Source: Azospirillum humicireducens (lineage in GTDB: Bacteria; Pseudomonadota; Alphaproteobacteria; Azospirillales; Azospirillaceae). From it: 64,000 bases of DNA. The stretch spans positions 226,274-290,273 of the forward strand of contig NZ_CP028905.1 in assembly GCF_001639105.2 (NCBI RefSeq), written 5' to 3'. Below the pieces are notes generated by a model. It ran no database searches and had not been told where the DNA came from. It was given only the letters and a program-made list of their open reading frames with translations. Positions within the stretch are counted from its first letter, which is position 1. Every line of letters begins with the position of its first letter. This document shows positions 1 to 8,664 of the stretch, in pieces. A program made the translations under genes and the position numbers.

Positions 1-2
1 AC

Positions 3-200
3 CGGACCGGGAGGCTGACGGATGTCTTCGACCATCGCGGATTGGCCGACAGCGTGGCCGACCTGCTGGCGGACCGGGAGGCGCGCAACCGGCTGGGCGC
101 CGTGGCCCGTGCCTTCATCCGTGCCAACCACGATCTGCGCAGCGTCTGCCTGCCGCGCCAGTTCGCCTGGATCGACGAACTGGCGGACGGACGGCGGTAG
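3..200 (+). CDS. C-terminal end of a GT4-type glycosyltransferase (cut by window edge)
   Basis: An open frame enters from the left edge and stops with TAG at 198-200. About 65 residues are visible. They contain a 'LADSVADLLADREAR' stretch followed by a tail ending 'CLPRQFAWIDEL'. This is the usual end of a group-1 (GT4) glycosyltransferase: the helix after the sugar-nucleotide site, then the C-terminal helix that folds back on the N-lobe. The tail resembles that of the GT4 enzyme at 9969-11237 ('CLPAQIRLLEEV'), so the two may belong to the same polysaccharide pathway. The donor-binding region lies outside the window, so substrate cannot be judged. Confidence 0.6.
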   Translation, partial: RTGRLTDVFDHRGLADSVADLLADREARNRLGAVARAFIRANHDLRSVCLPRQFAWIDELADGRR

Positions 201-421
201 GTTCCCCGCCGCGATCCCATCGCAGCATTCATCAACTTATTAAAACATGACAACAAATCATTATATCATGCCCTTGATGGCCGGCAACGGTCGAGCAGCA
301 GGTCGTGGCCGTCCGGGCAATCAAAACCATGGATTGAAATTCGATCGAAGTTCGCGACCAAACGCATTGGCTTCGGTCAAGATATCGGTATTTTTGGTGG
401 CGAGATGGACAGAGGCCCGCG

Positions 422-1081
422 ATGCACAGTTGGTATTTCGTCGGTGACAGTCACGTTCAGGCCTTCGAGATTGCCGCCACGCTCGGTCTGTTCCGCCGCC
501 AGTCCCACTTCCTCATCGTCCCCGGCGCCACCGCCGTCGGCCTGCGCAATCCGGAAAGCCACACCCAGGCCATAGCCCATTTCCAAAAGGCGCTGCTGCC
601 CGTTCTGCCGGGCGTCATGCCGGTCATCCAGCTTGGCGAGGTCGATTGCGGCTTCGTCATCTGGTGGCGGGCGCAAACCCTCGGCGAATCGGTGGATGCG
701 CAGCTGGCGGCTTCCATAGAGGCTTATGCGTGTTTCATCGACACGTTGATCGATGCCGGCTACAGCCGGGTCGTGGTGACGGGTGCCGTCCCTCCCACCA
801 TTCCCGACAATCACCGCCAGGGCGCCGTGGCGCGTGCCCGTCACACGGTGAGCGCAAGCCTGCGCGAACGCACCGACCTGACGATGCGCTACAATCGACA
901 GCTTGCGGCAGAAGCGGCCCGGCGGCGAATTCCCTATACCGACATTTCCGCGCGTGTCCTGGACGCCGGAACCGGCTTGATCGCCGACGCCTACCGCAGC
1001 CCCAACCCCCGCGATCACCATCTGCATCCGATCCAGGGCGCCCACGCCTGGGCCGAAGCGATCAACGCCCTGGAGGTCTGA
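422..1081 (+). CDS. SGNH/GDSL hydrolase-like protein
   Basis: 219 residues. The N-terminus 'WYFVGDSHVQAF' carries a GDSH motif at residues 8-11 (block I Ser of the SGNH fold), and the C-terminal 'RDHHLHP' supplies a candidate catalytic His. No signal peptide is visible, so it is probably cytoplasmic. Such GDSH proteins are common in polysaccharide clusters, where they can act on acyl groups of glycans or on acyl donors. The start at 422 is preceded by AGAGG at a good distance. The ~220 bp upstream is AT-rich and probably holds its promoter. Substrate is unknown, and some family members are not enzymes. Confidence 0.65.
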   Translation: MHSWYFVGDSHVQAFEIAATLGLFRRQSHFLIVPGATAVGLRNPESHTQAIAHFQKALLPVLPGVMPVIQLGEVDCGFVIWWRAQTLGESVDAQLAASIEAYACFIDTLIDAGYSRVVVTGAVPPTIPDNHRQGAVARARHTVSASLRERTDLTMRYNRQLAAEAARRRIPYTDISARVLDAGTGLIADAYRSPNPRDHHLHPIQGAHAWAEAINALEV

Positions 1082-1174
1082 CCGCGGACCGGCGGCCGGC
1101 AGAGCGCTGTGATGACCATGCGCTGCCGGCCATGTGCCGGCGGCGCGCTACCGGCACGCCGTCCAGCCACCTTC

Positions 1175-1900
1175 TCATATCGTGCCGCGCCGTGACGGAT
1201 GACGGGTCTCCATCACCGCGAAGGCGATCAGCAACCGCCGCTCGCAGGGAGCCGCAACCGGCTCCACCCCATGGAACGAGCGGTCGGACGGCGCATAGGC
1301 CAACAGATGGTTGGGCCGGTAGGGAGCCTGGGCCACCAGTTCGAAATCGGTGCGCGGGTATCGGTCCATCCCCCTTCCGCGGAAATCGGGGTTGCGGGAC
1401 CGGTACAGCGCCGTCCCCAAATGCGGTGCCAGGGGATTGGGCGGGGCGTCGTCCGCCGGCATGTAAAGCAGCATCGAGAACAGCGTCACCTCGATGTCCG
1501 TGTGCGGCAACATGGCATGGCCGGTATGGTCTTCGATGATACGCATGTTGAGCACCGGCGGCGCATCGACCCAGCCCAGCTTGTCGCGGACCTGGGGAAA
1601 GCGGTCGGCCATCAACGCGACGATGTCAGGGTTGAACAGACAGTCGCGCACCGCACGCCACACCGCTGCCTGTTCGCCGCCGCATCGTGCCAGCCACCCT
1701 TCGGTCAGCGGCACCTGATAACGCGACGGCAACTCGTCGGGTTGAAGGACACCGAAGGCAGCGGGGTCCGGCCAATGGGCACAGGCTCGGGCATAGAGGT
1801 CGGTGGGCAGAAAATCCGGCACGACCAAGTGGGGAAAAGGTTCCCGGTCGATCTCCGTATCCGACAATCTGCTCAGAGCATGCAATGAATCGGCTGTCAT
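1175..1900 (-). CDS. 2OG-Fe(II) oxygenase-like protein (prolyl-hydroxylase fold)
   Basis: 241 residues from the ATG at 1900, which follows a GGGAGG ribosome-binding site; an upstream GTG at 1918 is less likely. The double-stranded beta-helix signature is visible. 'LPHTDIEVT' gives the HxD pair, 'SFHGVEP' gives the distal His, and the Arg pair in 'CERRLLIAF' could bind 2-oxoglutarate. Proteins of this type lie in many alphaproteobacterial surface-glycan regions and are usually annotated as 2OG-Fe(II) oxygenases of unknown substrate. The gene converges on the SGNH-like gene, with ~90 bp between the two stop codons. A role in modifying a sugar or small metabolite is inference. Confidence 0.6.
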   Translation of the reverse strand: MTADSLHALSRLSDTEIDREPFPHLVVPDFLPTDLYARACAHWPDPAAFGVLQPDELPSRYQVPLTEGWLARCGGEQAAVWRAVRDCLFNPDIVALMADRFPQVRDKLGWVDAPPVLNMRIIEDHTGHAMLPHTDIEVTLFSMLLYMPADDAPPNPLAPHLGTALYRSRNPDFRGRGMDRYPRTDFELVAQAPYRPNHLLAYAPSDRSFHGVEPVAAPCERRLLIAFAVMETRHPSRRGTI

Positions 1901-2030
1901 CCGCCCTCCCGGCACCACCGGAGCAACGATAGCAACCCACGCTCAGGCGAGCAACGCGCTCCGCAGCAGCGATCAGCAACGCATAATCAGATTTATGGAA
2001 ATAAATGCATCCCCGCCGGTCCGCACACGT

Positions 2031-2624
2031 TTATTCCTCGCCACGCACCACCGCAGCCTGCCCGCGGGAGATGTCGGTGACCAGCCGGATGAACACATCG
2101 GCCTGGTCGCGGGGAAGCGTGACCTGAAGCTGGACGCCGTCAGCGGTGAAGCCGATGGTCTCCACCCGCGTGCCCGGAAAGCTGCCGAGGCTGGAGCGGA
2201 TGCGCGCCTCGTCGGCGAAGGCACAGGCGATGGACAGGCTGGCATAGGCGACGATGGGTTCGCGCGCCGCCGCCTTCAGGCAGCTTGCCGCCGAACCGCC
2301 ATAGGCGCGCACCAGCCCGCCCGCCCCCAGCAGGATGCCGCCGAACCAGCGGCTGACCACCACCGCCACCCGATCCATCTCCTGGCCCTCGATGGCCTGG
2401 AGGATCGGCCGCCCGGCGGTCCCGCCCGGCTCGCCGTCGTCGCTGAAGCGATAGATGTCGCCGACCCGAAAGCCCCAGCAATTGTGGCCGGCGTCGGGCA
2501 TGCTGGATTCGGTGATGAAGCGGCGCGCCTCCTCCTCGCTGCCGGCCGGGGCAGCCTGGGCCAGGAAGCGGCTCTTCTTGATTTCCTGTTCGAACCGTTC
2601 GGTCCTGACGAGCGTGAACATCAT
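2031..2624 (-). CDS. IMPACT/YigZ family protein
   Basis: 197 residues if started at the ATG at 2624; a second in-frame ATG lies at 2639. The sequence shows the family hallmarks: an N-terminal 'KKSRFLAQAAP' strand, 'HNCWGFRVG', then 'RFSDDGEPGGTAGRPIL', 'VVVSRWFGGILLGAGGLVRAYG' split around the conserved GG-L-G-GGL motif, and a C-terminal ferredoxin-like domain. In other organisms IMPACT-domain proteins affect translation or stress responses; bacterial YigZ function is not settled. The gene begins 20 bp after the RTX gene stop and runs the same way, but it is probably unrelated to glycan work. It is likely a housekeeping gene embedded here. Confidence 0.85.
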   Translation of the reverse strand: MMFTLVRTERFEQEIKKSRFLAQAAPAGSEEEARRFITESSMPDAGHNCWGFRVGDIYRFSDDGEPGGTAGRPILQAIEGQEMDRVAVVVSRWFGGILLGAGGLVRAYGGSAASCLKAAAREPIVAYASLSIACAFADEARIRSSLGSFPGTRVETIGFTADGVQLQVTLPRDQADVFIRLVTDISRGQAAVVRGEE

Positions 2625-2643
2625 GAGGGTGGCCGGCATCCGC

Positions 2644-5169
2644 CTACAGCACGAAGTCGAAGGCGGAGAAGCTGTAGTTGGCGATGTTGACCTGGATGCG
2701 GAAGTCGGCCGCCCCATCGCCGTTCACATCGCCCTCGATCAGCGTCACCGCGCCGGACGCCTGGTAGCGCAGCTGGCCGGCCGCGCTGAAGCCGGCGGTG
2801 CCGACGAAGGTGAAGCCGTCGTTGTCGGTGGTGCCGGCGATGGCGTCGATCTCCGAAACGTCGATGCGGTCGCCCTCGGCGCCGACGGTGGCATAGCTCG
2901 CCAACCCCTTCAGCGCCTCGGCCGCCACGACGGGGCCGTTGAAATTGATGATGACGTCGGGAGCGGCCAGGGTGGATTCGGTCAGGTTGCGGATGGAGAA
3001 GACGTCCACCCCCGCCCCGCCGTCCATCAGGTCGGCGCCATAGCCGCCGACCAGCGTGTCGTTGCCGGAGCCGCCCAGCAGAACGTCCTCATAGATGGTG
3101 ACGGTGTCGGCGGCGTTGACCGAGATCTCGCGGTTGCGGTCGGAGTAGACGTCGCCGAACAGAATGTCGTCGCCGCCGCCGCCGCGCAGCACGTCGCCGC
3201 CCACCCCGCCATAGAGGGTATCGTTGCCGACGCCGCCGTCGAGCCAGTCGTTGCCGGCTCCGGCGTCGAGCCAGTCATTGCCGTCCTCACCCAGCAGGGT
3301 GTCGTTGCCGGTGACGTCGATGATGTCGCCGCGCAGCAGATCGTCGCCCGCCCCGCCGAACAGCAGGTCGTTGCCCGCCCCGCCCTCCAGCTGGTCGGCA
3401 CCGTCGCCACCCAACAGAACATCGTTGCCCGCATTGCCGAACAGCGTGTCGCTGCCGCCCAGTCCGGCGATGGTGTCGTTGCCCGCCCCGCCGCCGATGG
3501 CGTCGCCCTGCACCCCGCCCACCAGATAATCGTCGCCCGAGGAAGCCGAAGCCGAAACGGTCAGCCCGGTCAGCGACGGCTGCGAGAAGCCGACCAGCGA
3601 TCCCACCGGATAGATCCCGTCGGTGGCCTGCAGAAGTTCGATGCCGGTCAGCGTGTCAGTGCCGTCGGGACCGCTGACCACGAGAATGCCGTTGGCATCG
3701 ATGGCCAGCGAATAGGAGGCGAGCACGCCGGTCAGCACGAAGCTGTCGATCCCGCCCAGCCCGTCCACCGCGTCCGATACCGGATTGCCCAGCGCATCGA
3801 AGGCGGCGCTGCCGCTCAACGTGTCGTTGCCGGCCGTGCCGGTCAGCACGACCGCTGCCGCCCCAGCTCCCAAGGCAGCGCCCATTGCGGCCGCCTGTGG
3901 CGGCAGATCCGCCACCGGGGCGGCGGCGGCACGGGCGGCAGGGCGCAGTGCCCGCCCTTCGCGCAGGCCATAGGCGATGTAATGGGCCGCGGCCGCCGAG
4001 GCGTTGCCGGCGGTGGCCGCGGCGACGTCGGGATTGGCCGCCAGATAGGCCGCCGCGTCGAAGGTGACGGCGCGCCCCTCCTGCCGCCCATGGGTCACGT
4101 AATGACGGGTCGCGCCCCTGCTGTCGGCGCCGAAGGCGGCGATCAGGTCGGAATAGGAGGCGAGGTAGCCCAGCGCGTCGAAGCCGGACGCCGTCCGCCC
4201 TTCGCGCAGGCCATATTGGGCATAATGGGTCAGCGCCCCCGCCGGATCGGCGCCATAGGCGGCCAGAACGTCGGGGTTGGAGGCGAGATAGCCGTAGGGG
4301 TCGAAGCCGGCCGTCCGCCCTTCGCGGGCTCCATGACCGAGGTAATGCTGCAAGGCCGCGGCGGCGTCGACACCGACGGCGCGCAGCACGTCGGGATTGG
4401 CACCCAGATAGCCCAGCGCGTCGAAACCGCCCAGGCTGCGCCCCTCGTTCCGGCCGTGCCAGGAATAATGGGCGGCGGCGGCCACCACATTGTCGCCGAA
4501 GGCGACGGCGAGGTCGCGGTTGGCCGCGAGATAGTTCCGCGCGTCGAAGGCGAGCGCCGCCGGGGCGGCGGTCAGGCCATCGACGGTGACCAGCTCGACG
4601 TCGGTCAGCGTATCGGCGCTGCGGCTCGACACCACGGCATAGCGCCGGCCGCTGCCGTCGAGCGCCACCACCACCGGCGTCTCCGCGCGGTAGGCGCCCC
4701 CCTGCAGGGCGTAGCGGCGCGGGTCGGCCGTGTAGATGGCGCGGTCTATGCCGCCGCCGCCGTCGAAGCTGCGCCCGCCCGGCACGCCGAGATAGAGGCT
4801 GTCGTTGGCGTCCGCTCCGGCGAAACCGTCGATCTGCTGGAAGATGCGGGCGCCGAGCCGGTCGAGCGTCCCGCCCGTCAGCGCGACGTCCAGCCCCTCG
4901 ATCCGGTAGCGCAAGAGACCGGCCGCATCGCGGTCGGTCAGACCGGTGAAGCGGACGGATGCCGTCGCCCCGCTGCCGGAGGCGGCATAATCCAGCAGGG
5001 TGGCGTGCGCCCGGCCGGCGACCTGGCGGGTGACGGTCAGGCTGCCGGCACCGGCGGAGATGGCGGAGATGGCCGGCACGGTGGTGAAGGCGTCGGCGAC
5101 GAACCCGTTCGCCAGCCGGGCCTCATCCAGATCGAGGGCGAAGCCCTGCCCCGCCACCAGCCGCGCCAT
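2644..5169 (-). CDS. RTX-type calcium-binding secreted protein with five ~41-residue repeats
   Basis: 841 residues with no N-terminal signal peptide, as expected for a type I secretion substrate. Residues 1-205 form a leading domain of unknown type. Residues ~208-407 hold five repeats of the form FD-x-YLAxNPDV-x-GxD-x-HY-x-G-x-EGR. Residues ~544-725 hold about ten GGxGxD-type nonapeptide repeats that bind calcium after export. The last ~75 residues ('DRIDVSEIDA', 'FTFVGTAGFSAAGQLRY', 'EGDVNGDGAADFRI') resemble the serralysin-type C-terminal end that carries the uncleaved T1SS signal. No protease zinc motif is present, so it is more likely an adhesin-like or matrix protein. The ABC/HlyD pair at 17172-20876 could export it; this is inference. 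Confidence 0.8.
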   Translation of the reverse strand: MARLVAGQGFALDLDEARLANGFVADAFTTVPAISAISAGAGSLTVTRQVAGRAHATLLDYAASGSGATASVRFTGLTDRDAAGLLRYRIEGLDVALTGGTLDRLGARIFQQIDGFAGADANDSLYLGVPGGRSFDGGGGIDRAIYTADPRRYALQGGAYRAETPVVVALDGSGRRYAVVSSRSADTLTDVELVTVDGLTAAPAALAFDARNYLAANRDLAVAFGDNVVAAAAHYSWHGRNEGRSLGGFDALGYLGANPDVLRAVGVDAAAALQHYLGHGAREGRTAGFDPYGYLASNPDVLAAYGADPAGALTHYAQYGLREGRTASGFDALGYLASYSDLIAAFGADSRGATRHYVTHGRQEGRAVTFDAAAYLAANPDVAAATAGNASAAAAHYIAYGLREGRALRPAARAAAAPVADLPPQAAAMGAALGAGAAAVVLTGTAGNDTLSGSAAFDALGNPVSDAVDGLGGIDSFVLTGVLASYSLAIDANGILVVSGPDGTDTLTGIELLQATDGIYPVGSLVGFSQPSLTGLTVSASASSGDDYLVGGVQGDAIGGGAGNDTIAGLGGSDTLFGNAGNDVLLGGDGADQLEGGAGNDLLFGGAGDDLLRGDIIDVTGNDTLLGEDGNDWLDAGAGNDWLDGGVGNDTLYGGVGGDVLRGGGGDDILFGDVYSDRNREISVNAADTVTIYEDVLLGGSGNDTLVGGYGADLMDGGAGVDVFSIRNLTESTLAAPDVIINFNGPVVAAEALKGLASYATVGAEGDRIDVSEIDAIAGTTDNDGFTFVGTAGFSAAGQLRYQASGAVTLIEGDVNGDGAADFRIQVNIANYSFSAFDFVL
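3949..4548 (-). repeat. Five tandem ~41-residue repeats inside the RTX protein
   Basis: Each unit carries FD, Y-L-A/G-x-N/S-x-D, a variable loop with GxD, H-Y, then G-x-x-EGR. The units are diverged in DNA, so this is an old protein repeat rather than a recent duplication. Similar 'NPDV...HY...EGR' repeats occur in other alphaproteobacterial calcium-binding surface proteins. Confidence 0.75.
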
Positions 5170-5271
5170 GCCCTCTCCCCTGCTCGCGCCCCTCCCCGTC
5201 CCGGCACTCCCGCTCCCGGCCTGTCAGGTTCGGGAGCGGCCGGCGGAACGGGCTGTCAGACGACCTGGCCC

Positions 5272-5568
5272 TCAGATCACCTGGAGATAGGCCGGGTCGA
5301 GCGCGCCGTGGCGGAACGGGATCCAGTCCTTGTGGTCGGCACGGTACTGCAGACCGTAGGGATTCTTGAAGAAGATCTTCTGCAGCGGCTGGCCGCCTTC
5401 GGCGCGGGTGCGCTCCAGGTCGATCAGCGGCGAGGAGGCGAACACCTTATCCCACAGCTCGGTGTTGTCCACCTCGCGGCCGGCGTTCTTCACATAGTCG
5501 CGCGCGGTGTCGCTGAGCTGCCAAGCCTCTTCGACCATCGCGTAATAGTCCACAGTACCCTCGGCCAT
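5272..5568 (-). CDS. Hypothetical protein, 98 residues
   Basis: Complete small frame with normal codon use. The start ATG at 5568 has a GGAG about 14 bp upstream. The protein is charged and soluble-looking, with aromatic motifs 'YYAMVEEAW' near the N-terminus and 'NPYGLQYRADHKDWIPFRHG' near the C-terminus. No signal peptide or membrane segment is visible. It lies between the Wzx-like flippase gene and the RTX gene on the same strand, about 100 bp from each. I do not recognise a family. Its conserved-looking aromatic residues suggest a real protein rather than a chance frame. Confidence 0.6.
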   Translation of the reverse strand: MAEGTVDYYAMVEEAWQLSDTARDYVKNAGREVDNTELWDKVFASSPLIDLERTRAEGGQPLQKIFFKNPYGLQYRADHKDWIPFRHGALDPAYLQVI

Positions 5569-5701
5569 GGCCTTCGAACTCCAACCAGCGTTGCACAGAG
5601 TTTCCGCTCACATAGCGCATTTCCGGCGGCAAAGGAACCACCCGCGCACCGTGGCGGTCGCGCGCGGCCGGACCACCCGGCCGTGTCCCGACACGGTGAT
5701 G

Positions 5702-7234
5702 TTACGTACGGTCGGCCGCTGTTCCGTCGATCAGCCGGGCGGGGCGGGACTTGCGCAGCGGGGCGGACAGCTTCTCCCAGGACCGGGTACGCAGCAGCCG
5801 GCCGGCGACGCCCAGGCCGACCGCCAGCAGACCGGTCAGGCTGATCGCCGCCCCCACCGGCCCGCCGACCAGCAGCCCGGCCGTTCCCGCCGCCCCGGCC
5901 AGCAGCGCGCGCAGGCCGATGGTCAGCGCCACCGCCCCCGTGCCCGGCGCCACGCGCGGCAGCAGAAGCAGCAGAAGCCCGCAATCGACCGCGGTGCGCA
6001 GGCTCCAGGCCGCGGCGGCGCCGATCGCGCCATAGCGGTCGGCCAGCAGCCACAGCACGCCGAGATAGACCGGCAGCTCGGCCATCTGCAGGCGCGCGGT
6101 CACGTCGACGCGGCCGACGCTCTGGATCAGCGTGTTGGGCACATAGGCGGTGGCGTTGAAGAAGACGCCCAGCATCAGGATCGACAGGACCGTGGCGCTG
6201 TTGGCGGCGAAGGCCGGTCCCAGCCACAGCTCCAGCGCCGTCTCGCCGCCGACGATGGTGGCGGCCTGCATCGCCAGGAACACCGCCAGCGTCAGGTGGC
6301 CGCCGGCATCCAGGATGCGGCCCAGCGCCGGCGGATCGCGCCGGAACAGGCTGGAGGCCAGCGGGAACAGCGCCACCGACAGGGCGCCGGGGATCACCAT
6401 CAGCCGCGACAAGAGCTCGAACGGGGTGGTGTAGAAGGCGACCATCGCCGCCGGCACCAGGCTGAGCAGGATGAAGCGGTCGGCATAGAGCATCGCCGGC
6501 CCGACCAGGTTGTTCAGCATCATCCAGGCGCTCATGGTGAAAAGCCCGCGCAAGGACGGGCGGCCCCAGCGGGCGGGACGCAGCAGGTCGGGCATCTGTC
6601 GCACCGCCAGCACGCCATAGCCGACCAGCCCGATGAAGCGGCCCGCCGCGATGGCGGCGATCACCGGCACCAGGCTCTGGCTGAAGGGCAGGACGCAGAG
6701 CGGGCTCAGGTAATTCAGCACCCCCACCGTCATCCGCACCAGACTGATCGGCCGGAAGCGCTGATGGGCCTCCAGCACGCCGCGCAGGCCGGCGGAAACC
6801 AGCGCGATCGGCACGATGGCCGCCGCGATCAGCAGGCTCATCCGGATCTCGTCCGGCGAAGTGCCGGTGTCGAGCTGGAAGCGGTCGGCCAGCAGCCCGG
6901 CGCCCAGCGCCACCGCCCCGCCGGTCAAGAGGCCGATGGCGCCCATCAGGGCGATGGCCGGACCGGCGATGCCCGCCGTATTCGCAGTGTCCTGCCCCGC
7001 CTCATGCTCCGCCCCGGATCCGCCCGCATGCCCGATCCGGTCGGCGACGACCTGCACCAGCGACCGCCCCAGCCCGAGATCGAGCACGCCCAGATAGCCG
7101 AGCAGAGCCCAGATCAGGGTCAGCGCGCCGAAACGCTCCATCCCGACGGCGGAGATGAGCAACGGAATCGACAGCAGGGCCGCCGCCATGGGCAGCCCCT
7201 CGCCAAGCAGATTCCAGAGCGTGTTGCGAAGCAA
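5702..7234 (-). CDS. Wzx-like polysaccharide flippase (MOP superfamily)
   Basis: 510 residues, strongly hydrophobic, with about 12-14 membrane segments and an N-terminus 'LRNTLWNLLGEGLPM...IPLLISAVGMERFG' typical of oligosaccharide-repeat-unit translocases. It would flip lipid-linked glycan units across the inner membrane. The first codon of the conserved N-terminus is TTG at 7234; the next ATG is 15 residues in and would lose part of the first conserved helix, so TTG is preferred. It lies downstream of pseC on the same strand. The window also has a Wzm/Wzt exporter, so two glycan export routes may coexist. Confidence 0.8.
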   Translation of the reverse strand: MLRNTLWNLLGEGLPMAAALLSIPLLISAVGMERFGALTLIWALLGYLGVLDLGLGRSLVQVVADRIGHAGGSGAEHEAGQDTANTAGIAGPAIALMGAIGLLTGGAVALGAGLLADRFQLDTGTSPDEIRMSLLIAAAIVPIALVSAGLRGVLEAHQRFRPISLVRMTVGVLNYLSPLCVLPFSQSLVPVIAAIAAGRFIGLVGYGVLAVRQMPDLLRPARWGRPSLRGLFTMSAWMMLNNLVGPAMLYADRFILLSLVPAAMVAFYTTPFELLSRLMVIPGALSVALFPLASSLFRRDPPALGRILDAGGHLTLAVFLAMQAATIVGGETALELWLGPAFAANSATVLSILMLGVFFNATAYVPNTLIQSVGRVDVTARLQMAELPVYLGVLWLLADRYGAIGAAAAWSLRTAVDCGLLLLLLPRVAPGTGAVALTIGLRALLAGAAGTAGLLVGGPVGAAISLTGLLAVGLGVAGRLLRTRSWEKLSAPLRKSRPARLIDGTAADRT

Positions 7235-7416
7235 ATTCGGAGGTCCGTACGCAAGGCACTGTGGAGCGGCGTTCGGGATGACCCGACCCCGGCCATTCGG
7301 CTCTTCAGCCGTTAGACCTAGGCCTATGCCGTCCTGACGACGACATTGTTATCCGTCCATCCTGCCCAAAACGCTAACGGAATCGCGGGCCGGACTGTGT
7401 GGACCCTGATCTTCCA

Positions 7417-8664
7417 TCAGGACAGGACCCGTTCCAGCGCCGCGGCGACCCGGTCGACGTCGCCGTCGGCCATGGCCGGGAACAGCGGCAGCGACAGCGT
7501 ATGGGCATAATGGGCCATGGCGCCGGGCAGGGCGAGATCGCCGTAACGGCGGCGCCAGTAGGGTTGGCGATGGACCGGGATATAGTGCACCTGGGTACCG
7601 ATGCCCAGGGCGCGCAGGGCCGCCATCACGGCCGAGCGGGTCCGCCCCGCCGCCTCGAAGCCGATGCGCGCGGCGCACAGGTGCCAGGCCGGCCGGCACC
7701 AGGGGACCAGGGCCGGCGGCCGCACCAGCGGGGCCAGCGGAGCCAGCCGCTCGGCATAGAGCGCCATCAGCCGCGCCCGCCGTTCGACGAAGCGGTCCAG
7801 CCGGCCGAGCTGGCTCAGCACCAGGGCGGCGTGGATGTCGGAAAGCCGGTGGTTGAAGCCGGGCTCCGCCATCTCGTAATACCAGGGATTGGGCTTCCCC
7901 TCCGCATCCAGGGCGGCGTCGGGGTCGGCGAAGCCCTGCCCCGCTTCGGGCGCGCGCATCATGCCGTGGTTGCACAGGCGCCGCACCCGCGCCATCAGCG
8001 CCGGGTCGTTGCCGGTGACCGCCCCGCCCTCCCCGGCCGCGATGGTCTTGACCGGATGGAAGGAGAAGACGGTCAGCGATCCCGCCTCCACCTCCGGCCG
8101 GCCGGCGCCGACCGGCCTCTCGCCTCCCTCGGACAGATCGACCGTGCCGATGGCGTGACAGGCATCCTCGACCAGCGCCAGCCCCTCCGCCTGCGCAAGC
8201 GCGGCAAGGGTGGCCATCGGGGCCGTCTGCCCGGCATAATGGACGGGGGCGAGCGCGCGGACGCGCCAGCCGGCCTTGCGCGCACGGGCGATGGCGGCCT
8301 CGGCCTCGGCGACGCCCATCAGGCCGCTGTCGGGATCGACGTCGGCGAAGGCGACCTCCGCACCGCAGTGGCGGGCGGCGGATGCGGTGGCGAGGAAGGT
8401 GTTGGACGGCACCACCACCGCGTCGCCCGGCCGGATGCCGAGTGCGGCGTAGGACAGCCGCAGCGCCGCGGTGCCGTTGGCGCAGGCCACGGCCTCGGTC
8501 GCGCCGACCCGCATGCTGAGCGCCCGCTCGAAGCCGGCCACCGCCGGCCCCTGGGTCAGCCAGTCGCCGCGCAGCACCGCCGCCACCGCGGCGATGTCCT
8601 CCTCCTCCACCGACTGGCGGCCATAGGGAAGGAAGGGCAGGTCCCCTGTCGAGGGGCCCGCCAT
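7417..8664 (-). CDS. pseC: UDP-4-amino-4,6-dideoxy-N-acetyl-altrosamine transaminase
   Basis: 415 residues of the DegT/DnrJ/EryC1 PLP aminotransferase family. The internal-aldimine Lys is in 'FSFHPVKTIAAGEGGAV', and the N-terminal 'PYGRQSVEEEDIAAV' plus 'DWLTQGPAV' are characteristic of PseC. It transfers an amino group to the 4-keto product of PseB, the second step towards pseudaminic acid. The start ATG overlaps the pseB stop as TGATG, so the two are translationally coupled. The later enzymes (PseH, PseG, PseI, PseF) are not in the window. The sugar could therefore be used directly as a UDP-linked diamino- or amino-dideoxy sugar, or the pathway is completed elsewhere. Confidence 0.85.
   Translation of the reverse strand: MAGPSTGDLPFLPYGRQSVEEEDIAAVAAVLRGDWLTQGPAVAGFERALSMRVGATEAVACANGTAALRLSYAALGIRPGDAVVVPSNTFLATASAARHCGAEVAFADVDPDSGLMGVAEAEAAIARARKAGWRVRALAPVHYAGQTAPMATLAALAQAEGLALVEDACHAIGTVDLSEGGERPVGAGRPEVEAGSLTVFSFHPVKTIAAGEGGAVTGNDPALMARVRRLCNHGMMRAPEAGQGFADPDAALDAEGKPNPWYYEMAEPGFNHRLSDIHAALVLSQLGRLDRFVERRARLMALYAERLAPLAPLVRPPALVPWCRPAWHLCAARIGFEAAGRTRSAVMAALRALGIGTQVHYIPVHRQPYWRRRYGDLALPGAMAHYAHTLSLPLFPAMADGDVDRVAAALERVLS

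Noticed and set aside
2455..5844. A very long open frame on the plus strand (over 1100 codons)
   Set aside because: It is antisense to the RTX gene. Gly-Asp repeat codons give few stops on the other strand, and the translation has no family features and ends in unrelated sequence.
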